Origin: Glaciecola punicea ACAM 611
Lineage (GTDB): Bacteria > Pseudomonadota > Gammaproteobacteria > Enterobacterales > Alteromonadaceae
DNA: 64,000 nt
Assembly (NCBI RefSeq): GCF_000252165.1
Contig: NZ_BAET01000031.1
Coordinates: forward strand, 1-64,000
Direction of reading: 5' to 3'
This document shows positions 29,010 through 38,493 of this stretch, piece after piece. Every line of letters begins with the position of its first letter. Within the stretch, counting starts at the first letter, position 1. Both the position numbers and the translations under genes were made by a program. Under the pieces are notes generated by a model. It worked only from the letters and a program-made list of their open reading frames with translations. It searched no databases and was not told the origin of the DNA.

Positions 29010-29636
29010 ATGAAACGAATTTTAAGCTCTCTGGTGTTAGGCCTTGTACTCTCTTTTCAAGCCAACGCTCAGGTAGAACTGTGGAAAGAAGGCACACATT
29101 TTGACGTGATTGCCGAAACAGCCTCAGAAAAACCCATGATGAAAGAATATTTTTCATTTTGGTGTCCAGCTTGTTTTCAGTATGAACCACTAGTGGCACA
29201 GTTCAAAGAGAAGCTTCCACAAGACGTTCAATTTACCAAAGTACATGTGAATTTCATGGGCCTAACCAGTCGCGATATACAAAGTGAAGCCACTAAAGCA
29301 ATGATGATTGCACGCGCTATGAAAGAGGAACAGAAATATGTTGGCGCAATTTTCAACTACATCCACGTTCAGCGCGCGTCTATCACAGGCCTGGACGACT
29401 TACGCAAAATATTCGTCGTTAACGGCGCCGACGGTGAAGAGTTTGACAAGCTAGCTGCTAGTTTCAGCGTCAACAGTCTAGTAAATCGCAATAACAAAAG
29501 CATAGACGAATTTCGTGAGCATCTAACAGGCGTGCCTACTTTTATCATCAATGAAAAGTTTAAGCCTACGTTTAGAAATGATATGAGCGTAGACGATATG
29601 ATTAATTTAGTCATGTGGCTGAGTAAGCAAAAGTAA
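29010..29636 (+). CDS. dsbA: Thiol:disulfide interchange protein DsbA
   Basis: Periplasmic oxidase of 208 residues that introduces disulfides. Signal peptide (cleavage after ANA, residue 20). The thioredoxin-fold active site is C52-P-A-C55 in FWCPACFQYEP. The cis-proline loop is TGVPTF near residue 170. The dipeptide is unusual, since DsbA normally has CPHC; the surrounding sequence is still DsbA. AGGA precedes the ATG, and a terminator follows closely, so it is monocistronic. Confidence 0.92.
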   Translation: MKRILSSLVLGLVLSFQANAQVELWKEGTHFDVIAETASEKPMMKEYFSFWCPACFQYEPLVAQFKEKLPQDVQFTKVHVNFMGLTSRDIQSEATKAMMIARAMKEEQKYVGAIFNYIHVQRASITGLDDLRKIFVVNGADGEEFDKLAASFSVNSLVNRNNKSIDEFREHLTGVPTFIINEKFKPTFRNDMSVDDMINLVMWLSKQK

Positions 29637-29657
29637 AGTTTAATAGTAAATAAACAT

Positions 29658-29688
29658 AAAAAAAAGCGGGGATCTCCCGCTTTTTTTA
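29658..29688 (+). terminator. Intrinsic terminator after dsbA
   Basis: A-run, AAGCGGG, five-base loop, CCCGCTT and a run of seven T. It starts 22 bases after the dsbA stop. Confidence 0.88.
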
Positions 29689-30053
29689 TGCATTTAGAAC
29701 TGAACATTTATTTTCAATCAAAATTTTCGTGTTCGACAAGGTTTGTGGCGGTTTCGACCTTAACATTAACGTTGCGCAAGCCAGTAAGCTTGCGTTCTTA
29801 TTTAGGCTAGAAAGTATCTCCATTTGTAACAAAATTACAAAAGCGTTATCATACTTTCCGGTTTAAGGTTAAAGAACCAAATTTTAACAGTCACTCCACC
29901 CTCAGAGCGCCTTATCCCTGAAAGCTCTCTGTAAGGTGCACTGTTTCGATTCATGCCATAGTTAGCGTATTATTTACGTTTCACATTTATTTTAAAATTA
30001 TAATATCAATTTTCCTCTACTCTGAGAAAAATTTTCAAAATTAGGCAACTTAC
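29689..30053. other. Intergenic region before the SulP permease
   Basis: About 365 bases without a supported gene. It contains a hairpin (CGCAAGC at 29775-29781 with GCTTGCG at 29788-29794) followed by a T-rich stretch, and a small inverted repeat TTGTAA at 29824-29829 with TTACAA at 29835-29840 that could be an operator. The permease promoter must lie here, but no clear -35/-10 pair stands out. Confidence 0.4.
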
Positions 30054-31544
30054 ATGCTCGAACACATTAAAAAAGACTGGCTTTCGAATATCCGTGGTGA
30101 TGTGCTTGCTGGTATCGTTGTAGCTTTAGCCTTAATACCAGAAGCGATTGCTTTCTCAATTATTGCGGGTGTCGATCCTAAAGTGGGTCTGTATGCCTCA
30201 TTCTGTATCGCTGTAATCATCGCTTTTGTTGGTGGCCGTCCCGGTATGATTTCAGCTGCTACAGGCGCAATGGCCTTACTTATGGTCACACTGGTAAAAG
30301 ACCATGGATTAGAATACTTACTTGCAGCAACACTCCTAACAGGTGTGTTTCAAATATTAGCCGGATTTTTAAAGTTAGGCGGCTTAATGCGATTTGTGTC
30401 GCGCTCAGTGGTGACCGGATTCGTGAATGCACTGGCCATTCTCATCTTTATGGCGCAATTACCCGAACTCACTAACGTTACATGGCATGTTTATGCCATG
30501 ACCACTATTGGTTTAGGCATCATTTATCTGTTTCCGTACGTCCCCAAAATTGGTAAATTGATTCCCTCTCCTTTGTTGTGCATTGTCGCATTAACGATAG
30601 CAGCAATGTTTCTAGGGCTAGATATTAGAACAGTGGGTGACATGGGCGATTTGCCCGATACCTTACCCATATTCTTGTGGCCCGATGTTCCACTTAATCT
30701 AAACACCCTAATGATTATTTTACCATACTCGCTTGGCTTGGCCGTGGTAGGCCTGCTTGAATCGATGATGACGGCAACCATAGTAGATGACCTTACCGAT
30801 ACAAGCAGCGATAAAAATAAGGAGTGCAAAGGACAAGGTATTGCTAATATTGGCGCCGGTCTATTTGGCGGAATGGCAGGCTGTGCAATGATTGGGCAGT
30901 CAATTATTAACGTGAAGTCAGGCGGTAGAGGGCGATTATCTGCTTTTGTTGCGGGTACAGTTCTCATTATCATGGTAGTCTTTTTAGACGATTGGGTTCA
31001 ACAAATCCCAATGGCCGCACTGGTAGCGGTTATGATCATGGTGTCAATTGGCACCTTCTCTTGGTCTTCCATCAAGGATTTACGCAAGCATCCTATGTCA
31101 TCAAATATTGTAATGATAACCACCGTTATTGTGGTTGTGGCTACGCACAACTTAGCCATTGGTGTATTAGTTGGCGTGCTATTAGCTACGCTGTTCTTCT
31201 CTAACAAGATTAGCCGCATTATGGCGGTAAAATCGCACTATAGCGAGCCTGAAAATAAGCGCACGTATGAAGTGATTGGTCAGGTGTTTTTTGCGTCAGC
31301 GGAACAATTTATAAACGCATTTGATTTCAAAGAAGCTTTAGAAAACGTGGTTATAGATCTGACACACGCGCATTTTTGGGATATCACCGCCGTTACATCC
31401 TTAGATAAGGTCGTGATTAAATTTAGACGCGAAGGTGCCACGGTAAACATCGTAGGAATGAATGAAGCAACGGCAACCGTAGTAGATGAATTCGGCATAC
31501 ACAATGATCCCAAAGAAGTCAAAAAGATGTTTGGCGGGCACTAA
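30054..31544 (+). CDS. SulP/SLC26-family anion permease with STAS domain
   Basis: Inner-membrane transporter of 496 residues. The core starts [20 protein letters not shown] (the SulP signature) and has about a dozen helices. A C-terminal STAS domain covers roughly residues 405-490, including [17 protein letters not shown]. Family substrates are sulfate, bicarbonate or other anions; the sequence does not decide. This short-loop type paired with a universal stress protein is common in marine gammaproteobacteria and is often suspected of bicarbonate uptake, which is inference. The usp gene follows after 53 bases. Confidence 0.9.
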   Translation: MLEHIKKDWLSNIRGDVLAGIVVALALIPEAIAFSIIAGVDPKVGLYASFCIAVIIAFVGGRPGMISAATGAMALLMVTLVKDHGLEYLLAATLLTGVFQILAGFLKLGGLMRFVSRSVVTGFVNALAILIFMAQLPELTNVTWHVYAMTTIGLGIIYLFPYVPKIGKLIPSPLLCIVALTIAAMFLGLDIRTVGDMGDLPDTLPIFLWPDVPLNLNTLMIILPYSLGLAVVGLLESMMTATIVDDLTDTSSDKNKECKGQGIANIGAGLFGGMAGCAMIGQSIINVKSGGRGRLSAFVAGTVLIIMVVFLDDWVQQIPMAALVAVMIMVSIGTFSWSSIKDLRKHPMSSNIVMITTVIVVVATHNLAIGVLVGVLLATLFFSNKISRIMAVKSHYSEPENKRTYEVIGQVFFASAEQFINAFDFKEALENVVIDLTHAHFWDITAVTSLDKVVIKFRREGATVNIVGMNEATATVVDEFGIHNDPKEVKKMFGGH

Positions 31545-31597
31545 GTGAAACCGATGTTTAAGAAATCACAAAGCGACGATAAATACAGGACAAAGGG

Positions 31598-32449
31598 ATG
31601 ACAAAAATAATCACGTGTGTGGACGGTTCGGCAATGACAACAGCCGTGACCAACGCAGCCATCTGGGCGTCAAATAAGCTTGATAAGCCCATTCTTTTTT
31701 TACACACCATTGAAAAAGAACAGCAGCACGGCGCCGATAATTATAGCGGGGCGATTGGTTTAGGCGCGCGTTCGGCGCTCTTACAAGAATTGACCGAGCT
31801 GGATGAACAGCGCGGCAAGCTAGCTTTAAAATTGGGTAAAGAGTTACTCGAGCGGGTTTCAAAGCAAGCTCAGGACTGTGTTACACAAAAAGTTGAATCG
31901 ATGCAAAGACACGGTGAGCTTGCAGATGCAATAGTCGACATTGAAGATAAAACCCGACTGATAGTGATTGGCCGCAGTGGAATGGAACATGGCGATAACT
32001 ACAGTGCACTGGGATCTAATATTGAGACACTGCTGCGCAAGGCCTCACATCCTGTCGTGCTTATTCCTGAGACATTCACCCAACCCACTTCATTTATGGT
32101 TGCTTATGACGGCAGACAAACCGCCGATAATGCGCTGCAGCGAGTCATTGATGGCGGCTTACTGCATGGCCTTCACTGTCATCTCGTTTCGGTAAAAAAT
32201 AACGAAACCAATCTCGAGGAAAAATTTATTGCCGCCCAACAAAAGCTGAAAGAAAAAGGCTTTGACCTTACAGCATCCTTCGTTGAAGGTGATATTTTTG
32301 ATTCTTTAATGGACTACAAACAAAAACATAAAATTGATCTTATTGTCATGGGAGCGTTTGGGCACTCTAAGCTTCGTCAGTTCTTTTTAGGCAGCAACAC
32401 GCTAAAAATGCTAGAGCGCAGCAAAGTACCCATGGTGGTTTTAAGATAG
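31598..32449 (+). CDS. Tandem universal stress protein (UspA family)
   Basis: A 283-residue protein with two Usp domains (about 1-150 and 160-283). Each carries the nucleotide-binding G-x2-G-x9-G-S/T pattern: VIGRSGMEHGDNYSALGS in the first and VMGAFGHSKLRQFFLGSNT in the second. AGGA precedes the ATG by seven bases. The 53-base gap to the SulP gene indicates an operon, so it may gate or adapt the permease; direct evidence is lacking. Confidence 0.9.
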   Translation: MTKIITCVDGSAMTTAVTNAAIWASNKLDKPILFLHTIEKEQQHGADNYSGAIGLGARSALLQELTELDEQRGKLALKLGKELLERVSKQAQDCVTQKVESMQRHGELADAIVDIEDKTRLIVIGRSGMEHGDNYSALGSNIETLLRKASHPVVLIPETFTQPTSFMVAYDGRQTADNALQRVIDGGLLHGLHCHLVSVKNNETNLEEKFIAAQQKLKEKGFDLTASFVEGDIFDSLMDYKQKHKIDLIVMGAFGHSKLRQFFLGSNTLKMLERSKVPMVVLR

Positions 32450-32536
32450 ATTCAATTTACTTTAGGTAAAACATTACCAATTGATCTAATGGCTTGTCTA
32501 ATGACTTCCTCAGGTGTAGCCATTGTCACTGTTAGC

Positions 32537-32863
32537 TTACTTTCCCGAGCCTCCTAGGCAATTGGGTGAAGTAGGCGCACTGCCCTGCTTTTTCGCCCAG
32601 TCATCTGCGGTGTAGGTGTGCAAAGCTAAAGCATGCACAGAGCCTGCCAACTCCTCACTTAACAGCGCATTTACCATGCGGTGGCGTTGGATAAGTCTTT
32701 TTTGCTCAAATGCATCACTCACCACCGTCACTTTAAAGTGAGTTTCGGAATTTTCAGGCACATTGTGCATATGGCTTTCATTGAGCACCTCAAGGTAGCG
32801 CGGCAAAAATTTGGCGTTGAGCTTTTCAGTAACAACGGTTTGTATAGTGGTTTTTGTATTCAC
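32537..32863 (-). CDS. bolA: BolA family protein
   Basis: A 108-residue BolA protein. The conserved centre NESHMHNVPENSETHFKVTVVSDAFEQ is followed by RLIQRHRMVNALLSEEL and HALALHTYTADDW. BolA proteins pair with monothiol glutaredoxins to handle iron-sulfur clusters and affect cell shape and stress response. No grx gene is next to it. It converges on the usp gene from the other strand. Confidence 0.9.
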   Translation of the reverse strand: MNTKTTIQTVVTEKLNAKFLPRYLEVLNESHMHNVPENSETHFKVTVVSDAFEQKRLIQRHRMVNALLSEELAGSVHALALHTYTADDWAKKQGSAPTSPNCLGGSGK

Positions 32864-33056
32864 AAGTAAAGCCTTTGAAAATGGATTATGGTTCGGCGCC
32901 GATGTTCAAAGCCATAATTACCGGCTCTGTTCTATTGCTATGTCGGCATATAAACAGCGCTATAGACCCTATAAATGCGCTATGGTTATGTGGGTAAATA
33001 CCTTAGTAAAGCTGATTTTTGACTCGACATTCGTCAGCCAACGATTTACCCAACAA

Positions 33057-33698
33057 TTATTTTTTTTGCGTAACATGTCTAAACGTAAAGTTAAGCCTTG
33101 GGCCGGTTTGCGTGCGACTTTTATTCATTCCATGGTGCCAATGCTGCTGCGTGTCGCCCTTCATAACAAGCAACGAGCCATGTTCAAGACCTATTTTGTA
33201 GGTTTCTTTGGTGTGTATATTTTTAAACGTAAAACGCCGTGTTTGCCCTAAACTGACCGAGGCAATAATTGGCTGCGCGCCAAGTTCAGGCTCGTTATCT
33301 GCATGCATGCCCATACTGTCTCTACCATGGCGATAATAGTTCGCCAGGACTGAATTGAAGCGTGCCCTACATTTTTGCTCACATGCCTGCTTTAATTTAG
33401 CCAATCGTATGTCCCACGGCAGTGGCTGCATAACTAATCTGGAATATTCATATTGGCTGTCAGGATCGCCGTACCAAGCTTGCAGCCGAGGAATAAGTCG
33501 CTGTTGTCCATAAAGGGTGATACTAGGCTGCTGCCACTGAAGCTGCGCAATGAAGTAGTCCATTAAGCTTTTAGCATGCTTATGACTTAGCCAGTTAGGG
33601 TAATACTCCACATGCGCATTTTCCATCGCTAGGATGAACACCGCCTCTTCTTGCGAGGGGTCAGATGCGTTAATAAGTGGGATTTTTTGTTTGTTCAT
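33057..33698 (-). CDS. AlkB-like 2-oxoglutarate/Fe(II) dioxygenase
   Basis: A 213-residue dioxygenase of the AlkB superfamily, closest in layout to the ALKBH2/3 type that repairs alkylated bases by oxidative demethylation. Iron ligands are the H and D of MHADNEPELG and a histidine in QHWHHGMNKS; the 2-oxoglutarate arginines lie in RTQTGPRLNFTFR. The substrate-side segment LANYYRHGRDSMG is present. The ribosome-binding site is weak. Separated from bolA by 193 bases on the same strand. Confidence 0.87.
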   Translation of the reverse strand: MNKQKIPLINASDPSQEEAVFILAMENAHVEYYPNWLSHKHAKSLMDYFIAQLQWQQPSITLYGQQRLIPRLQAWYGDPDSQYEYSRLVMQPLPWDIRLAKLKQACEQKCRARFNSVLANYYRHGRDSMGMHADNEPELGAQPIIASVSLGQTRRFTFKNIHTKETYKIGLEHGSLLVMKGDTQQHWHHGMNKSRTQTGPRLNFTFRHVTQKK

Positions 33699-34009
33699 TA
33701 TTGTTAGCTTTGGTTGCTCATCTAATATTCATTTCAAAAATTTCGTATCAATACCAATCTGTATAAAGATGGTCAAACTCCCACTATATTACCATGAGTA
33801 AGCCAACAAAGACGAGTAAACACGAATAAACACCAGTGTTAAGACGTCAGTATTCAGTTCTGCTGCCACAAGTTGAAACACACCTTAGGTATACGGACTG
33901 CATTTTATATTCAAGTACACAATAAGTTGCTGTAAACATGCCTAACACTGCGCTACTATTTAAGGATAAAGCGCACCACATGCTGCAATAACATTATTAT
34001 GAAACTACT
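33699..34009. other. Divergent intergenic region between alkB-like gene and rlmG
   Basis: Just over 300 bases, AT-rich, with stops in all frames. It must carry promoters for both divergent genes. I see no strong promoter, repeat or RNA structure in it. Confidence 0.4.
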
Positions 34010-35275
34010 ATGAACAATACTCAGCTCCATATTCAAGCCAACACCTTTTCTTTAAAACGTTTCCCAAACAACCCGTTTGACAAGTCCTTGCGCGCATGGG
34101 ACGCGGCCGACGAATATATTATCGATCATGTCGCCGATACGATAAACCTTATCGAGCTGGCGCATATTGTTATTGTAAATGATAGCTTTGGTGCCCTTAC
34201 TTGTGCAATGGCAAAACTCTCGCCACAGGCTAATATTAGCGTATACACCGACTCGTACATGTCTATGCGTGCTATTGCGCAAAATTTAAAAGGCAGTAAC
34301 TTGGATAAGAATAACGTGACGATGCACAGTAGCCTAATGCTTAGCGAACTGGCGGGTAAAAGTGTTGACCTAGTGCTGTTGAAAGTGCCTCGCACATTGT
34401 CATATCTTGACTACTTACTTTTTACACTTAGCCAAACGCTCGGAACTGCGAGCAATACGGGCCAATCGCCAATAGTGATAGGCGGCGCGATGGTTAAGCT
34501 GGTGACTTCTTCGGTGATGAACATATTTAACGCCCACATGGGCAATACCACTACCTCGTTAGCGCGCAAAAAAGCACGCTTAATATTTGCTGAATGTGCT
34601 GTAAAAACCGACAATGGTGGCAACGTCGCTCAAACTTTATCATTGAACCCGCACTGCATACACGAAGTACAAGACAAAGAAATTGACCTTACGCTGCATA
34701 ATTATCCTAACGTATTTTGCCGGGATCAGGTAGATATTGGCGCAAGGTATATGCTAAAAGTGCTGCCTAGTATTACCAGAGCTAATCAAGTAGTAATTGA
34801 TCTAGGCTGCGGCAACGGTATTTTGGGCACTAGCTTACTGTTACAAAATGCGGCTAATGCACCCAAAATGATTTACATAGACGAATCGTTTATGGCGATA
34901 GAATCAGCTAAAGTAAGTCTTAACAATAGTACAGTAGATGAACGACTAAAAGCACGCGCAGAGTTTTTAGTCGGGCATTGTTTAGATGAATTTATCAATC
35001 ACAGTGAAGATAGCTCGGGTAATCTTAAGGGCGTTGATCTTATTTTATGCAACCCTCCTTTTCATCAGCAAAACACGATCATTGACGACATTGCATGGCA
35101 GATGTTCACTGATGCAAAAAAGGCACTAAAAGTAGGTGGTGAACTTAGAATTGTGGGCAATCGCCATCTTGATCACCGTGCTAAACTAAAAAAGCTTTTT
35201 GGCGCCTGTGAGATTATTGCCAGTGATGCTAAATTCGTAGTGCTTAGCGCTATTAAACAACGCGCAAGAGCATAA
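34010..35275 (+). CDS. rlmG: 23S rRNA (guanine-N2) methyltransferase RlmG (m2G1835)
   Basis: A 421-residue duplicated-domain methyltransferase matching E. coli RlmG along its whole length: LKRFPNNP and AWDAADEY near the start, GPTTTTLA-like GNTTTSLARKKAR in the middle, SAM-binding VIDLGCGNGILG near residue 265 and catalytic motif NPPFHQQ near residue 345. It methylates G1835 of 23S rRNA. The N-terminal copy has lost the SAM motif, as usual. No strong Shine-Dalgarno is visible. Confidence 0.92.
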   Translation: MNNTQLHIQANTFSLKRFPNNPFDKSLRAWDAADEYIIDHVADTINLIELAHIVIVNDSFGALTCAMAKLSPQANISVYTDSYMSMRAIAQNLKGSNLDKNNVTMHSSLMLSELAGKSVDLVLLKVPRTLSYLDYLLFTLSQTLGTASNTGQSPIVIGGAMVKLVTSSVMNIFNAHMGNTTTSLARKKARLIFAECAVKTDNGGNVAQTLSLNPHCIHEVQDKEIDLTLHNYPNVFCRDQVDIGARYMLKVLPSITRANQVVIDLGCGNGILGTSLLLQNAANAPKMIYIDESFMAIESAKVSLNNSTVDERLKARAEFLVGHCLDEFINHSEDSSGNLKGVDLILCNPPFHQQNTIIDDIAWQMFTDAKKALKVGGELRIVGNRHLDHRAKLKKLFGACEIIASDAKFVVLSAIKQRARA

Positions 35276-35451
35276 GACGAACAAAGTCAGCCTGTGATTA
35301 TCTGATTGTACCCTTGAGTGTTGTCGATCGCTCTTGATACTTCAATCCGATAAAAGAAATTACTGTATCAATAGTCTATTTTGAGCCTCGTATTAAAAAT
35401 AGGGTGTCAGCTGGTGAGGCACTATCATTAGTTAAGTAAAGGAAGGTTTTT

Positions 35452-36090
35452 ATGAGCACTTTTCGACTATGCATAATTAGCATATTGGTAGTCACCACTT
35501 CATTTGTAGCGCATTCTCAAGCGCGTGAAACGCCTAAAACGGAAAGCCCCATTGGCGCAGCCGTGCAACAAGATAACTTTTTCCCGCAGGTAAAGTTTGA
35601 GACCAGCATGGGCGACATTGTCATTGAGCTTTCACGTGCTAAAGCGCCCGTGACCGTTAATAACTTCTTGACCTACGTGAAAGAAGAAGAGTACGACAAC
35701 ACACTATTTCATCGCATAATTGCCGGCTACATAGTGCAAGGCGGCGCGTATACAACTGACTTTACAGAACGTAAGTCGAATTATAAAATTATTAACGAGT
35801 CGGGCAACGGACTCAAAAACGAAGCATATAGCATCGCAATGGCCCGCATGAGCGACCCGCATTCGGCTAAACGTCAGTTCTTTTTCAACATGAAAGACAA
35901 CGACAATTTAGATCCTGGCCGCAGATGGGGCTACACCGTATTTGGTTCGGTAATAGAAGGTAAAGAAGTGCTTGATGCAATTTCCTTAGTAGACACCCGC
36001 GTGAACCCTGAAATTGGCTTTCCCGACACGCCGGTTGAAAACGTAGTATTAAAGCGTGCGATTATTATGCCTGAACCAGTTTTTGACTAG
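35452..36090 (+). CDS. Exported cyclophilin-type peptidyl-prolyl isomerase
   Basis: A 212-residue cyclophilin with an N-terminal signal peptide (cleavage near HSQA), so periplasmic, as for E. coli PpiA. The fold begins at VKFETSMGDIVIEL; active-site segments are LFHRIIAGYIVQGG (catalytic arginine) and QFFFNMKDN. It has the short bacterial loops. AAAGGA precedes the ATG. A terminator follows. Confidence 0.9.
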   Translation: MSTFRLCIISILVVTTSFVAHSQARETPKTESPIGAAVQQDNFFPQVKFETSMGDIVIELSRAKAPVTVNNFLTYVKEEEYDNTLFHRIIAGYIVQGGAYTTDFTERKSNYKIINESGNGLKNEAYSIAMARMSDPHSAKRQFFFNMKDNDNLDPGRRWGYTVFGSVIEGKEVLDAISLVDTRVNPEIGFPDTPVENVVLKRAIIMPEPVFD

Positions 36091-36132
36091 GCTTAAAAGC
36101 ATAATATTTAAGGGTTACAGTAGCCACAATAA

Positions 36133-36162
36133 AACGCGCTCACATTTAGCGGAGCGCTTTTT
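36133..36162 (+). terminator. Intrinsic terminator after the cyclophilin gene
   Basis: GCGCTC at 36135-36140 pairs with GAGCGC at 36151-36156, followed by six T. Confidence 0.75.
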
Positions 36163-36208
36163 TCAGGCCCACTAAAGCCGCAGTGATTGCACAGCTCAGT
36201 GGGCGACA

Positions 36209-36595
36209 CTATTTTTGTTGTCGCTTGGCCGCAAAGCTCACACGGTAAATAAGCGATAGGATTTCGATATTGCGCTTAATATCTACAAAGGCCAAAAACT
36301 CCTCGTCAATAACACCCATGCCCATTAATGAACTAAAACTGCCCTCACTGCCGATACCCTGCTCGCAGCCGCTAAGTTTGCAGGCTAAATATGCTTTTTT
36401 AAGAGCGCATTCTATCGGATTTAGTGTGCGGGCTATGGTTTGGTCAAAGGTGCCTAATGTATCGGTATCAAACTTGTCGGTATGCACCAGCACCGTATTA
36501 AATGCCGACACCAGAATAGGCGCCAGCGTGTTTTGCTTGCCGTGTTTAGTCAAAAAGGAAATTTTAGCTTGAACGTTGAGGTCTATCTTGGTCAT
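36209..36595 (-). CDS. Hypothetical protein, 128 residues
   Basis: Not recognised. The product is soluble and predicted mostly helical, with no signal peptide and no membrane segment. It has a GIGSEGSFSSLMGMGVIDEEF centre that might be a loop between helical parts, and a basic end (AAKRQQK). The Shine-Dalgarno is poor. It converges with the cyclophilin gene and is divergent from the acetolactate-synthase-like gene. The uninterrupted frame and natural composition argue that it is real, but no function can be offered. Confidence 0.6.
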   Translation of the reverse strand: MTKIDLNVQAKISFLTKHGKQNTLAPILVSAFNTVLVHTDKFDTDTLGTFDQTIARTLNPIECALKKAYLACKLSGCEQGIGSEGSFSSLMGMGVIDEEFLAFVDIKRNIEILSLIYRVSFAAKRQQK

Positions 36596-36812
36596 ATATT
36601 AGCTATTTTCGTTATTTAGACAAGAATGCTATAATGACCCCTTGCGAAAGTGTAGTTTTTAAATTTGCTACTTATCAACTACCTTGCTAAGCATTTAAAA
36701 AGTCTACGGATCAGTGCATATCTACATACATGAAATTATGAACCACGGATAATAAAACGAAACAGCACGATATGCCGGTAACCCAAAGTAATTCAATAAC
36801 AAGGGGACTTAC

Positions 36813-38453
36813 ATGAAAGCATCAGACCTTATGGTAAAAGCATTAGAAGCCGAAGGGGTAGAATATATTTTCGGTATTCCGGGTGAAGAAAATTTAGATT
36901 TACTGGAATCATTACGTCATTCATCTATTAAACTTATTCTTACACGTCATGAACAAGGCGCTGGCTTCATGGCCGCTACTTACGGGCGCTTAACTGGTAA
37001 AGTTGGCGTGTGTTTGGCAACCTTAGGCCCCGGAGCAACTAACTTAGTGACTCCCGCCGCCTACGCACAGCTTGGCGCTATGCCAATACTAATGATCACC
37101 GGCCAAAAACCCATTAAAACCAGTAAGCAAGGCCGCTTTCAGGTCATTGATGTAGTTGATATGATGCGCCCTATTACTAAGTATACCACCCAAGTGGTAA
37201 GTGGCGATCGCATCCCCTCTATTGTACGCGAAGCATTTAGACTAGCCAGCGAAGAGCGCCCAGGCGCAGTACATATTGAATTACCCGAAGATATTGCCGC
37301 CGAAGAAACCAACGCAACTCTTCTCACGCCCAGTGTGGTACGCAGGCCAATTGCTGAATACAAAGCTATAAAAGCGGCTATAGATATGATTGAAGCGGCT
37401 AAATCGCCAGTACTCGTTATAGGGGCTGGCGCAAATAGAAAGCTCACCTCTAAAATGCTACGCGAATTCGTTAACAATACTGGTATTCCCTTCATTACCA
37501 CGCAAATGGGTAAAGGCGTGTTAGACGAAACCGACGAAAAATTCATGGGCAACACCGCGCTGTCCTCGGGTGACTTTGTGCATCGTGTTATTAGCCGTGC
37601 CGATCTCATTATTAACGTGGGCCATGATGTGGTAGAAAAGCCCCCTTTCTTTATGGAAAATAATGGCAAAAAGGTTATTCACGTGAATTTTGAAACGGCT
37701 GCGGTTGATCCTGTTTATTTTCCCCAGTTAGAGGTGGTAGGCGATATTGCCAACAGCATTTGGCAAATAAACCAAGCCATAGACACACAGTGCAAATGGG
37801 AACTCGATTTTTACAGCGACGTCAACAAAGCTTATATTGAACACCGAAATGTCGCAGAAAACGACGACCGCTTTCCAATTTTACCCGAGCGCGCGGTTAA
37901 AGCGGTGCGCAGTGCCATGCCAAAAGACGGCATAGTGACTTTAGACAACGGCATATACAAAATTTGGTTTGCACGAAACTACCCTGCCGCACTTCGTAAC
38001 ACTTTGTTATTAGACAACGCACTAGCCACCATGGGAGCCGGCTTACCTTCAGCCATGGCCGCAAAGCTAGTTTACCCAAACCGCTGCGTCATTACCGTAT
38101 GCGGCGACGGCGGTTTTATGATGAACAGCCAAGAGGTAGAAACCGCGGTGCGTTTAGGCCTTCACATTGTCATTATTATATTACGCGACGACGCCTACGG
38201 CATGATTAAATGGAAACAAAGCGATATGGGCTTTGGCAACTATGGTCTTGACTACGGTAACCCCGACTTTGTCAAATATATAGAGAGCTACGGCGGCAAA
38301 GGCTGGCGCATAGAAGCAGCTGCAGATTTACAAGGCCAAATTGAAGCCTGTTTAGCCCAGCCCGGCGTGCATTTAATAGATGTGCCGGTAGACTACAGCC
38401 TAAATGATGAAACCTTAAATAAAACTATTCGCACACTTAGCAGCAAACTTTAA
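36813..38453 (+). CDS. Acetolactate synthase large-subunit-like TPP enzyme
   Basis: Thiamine-diphosphate enzyme of 546 residues. The catalytic glutamate lies in LTRHEQGAGFMA, the FAD/middle-domain region follows, and the TPP-binding motif is GDGGFMMNSQEVETA with its downstream Asn-like position in DDAYGMIKWKQ. It resembles catabolic acetolactate synthases (AlsS-like) and has no regulatory small subunit beside it. It is followed after 40 bases by an aldehyde dehydrogenase with its own good ribosome-binding site. Substrate is unproven; other members of this family decarboxylate or carboligate different 2-oxo acids. Confidence 0.85.
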   Translation: MKASDLMVKALEAEGVEYIFGIPGEENLDLLESLRHSSIKLILTRHEQGAGFMAATYGRLTGKVGVCLATLGPGATNLVTPAAYAQLGAMPILMITGQKPIKTSKQGRFQVIDVVDMMRPITKYTTQVVSGDRIPSIVREAFRLASEERPGAVHIELPEDIAAEETNATLLTPSVVRRPIAEYKAIKAAIDMIEAAKSPVLVIGAGANRKLTSKMLREFVNNTGIPFITTQMGKGVLDETDEKFMGNTALSSGDFVHRVISRADLIINVGHDVVEKPPFFMENNGKKVIHVNFETAAVDPVYFPQLEVVGDIANSIWQINQAIDTQCKWELDFYSDVNKAYIEHRNVAENDDRFPILPERAVKAVRSAMPKDGIVTLDNGIYKIWFARNYPAALRNTLLLDNALATMGAGLPSAMAAKLVYPNRCVITVCGDGGFMMNSQEVETAVRLGLHIVIIILRDDAYGMIKWKQSDMGFGNYGLDYGNPDFVKYIESYGGKGWRIEAAADLQGQIEACLAQPGVHLIDVPVDYSLNDETLNKTIRTLSSKL

Positions 38454-38493
38454 GGCTGCCTGTTGTGCTTGTATAAAATAAAAGGAATAAACT

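Noticed and set aside
32811-33251. 146-codon open frame on the plus strand
   Set aside because: It overlaps bolA and the AlkB-like gene on the other strand, both with catalytic or family motifs, and its own translation has no family-like features.
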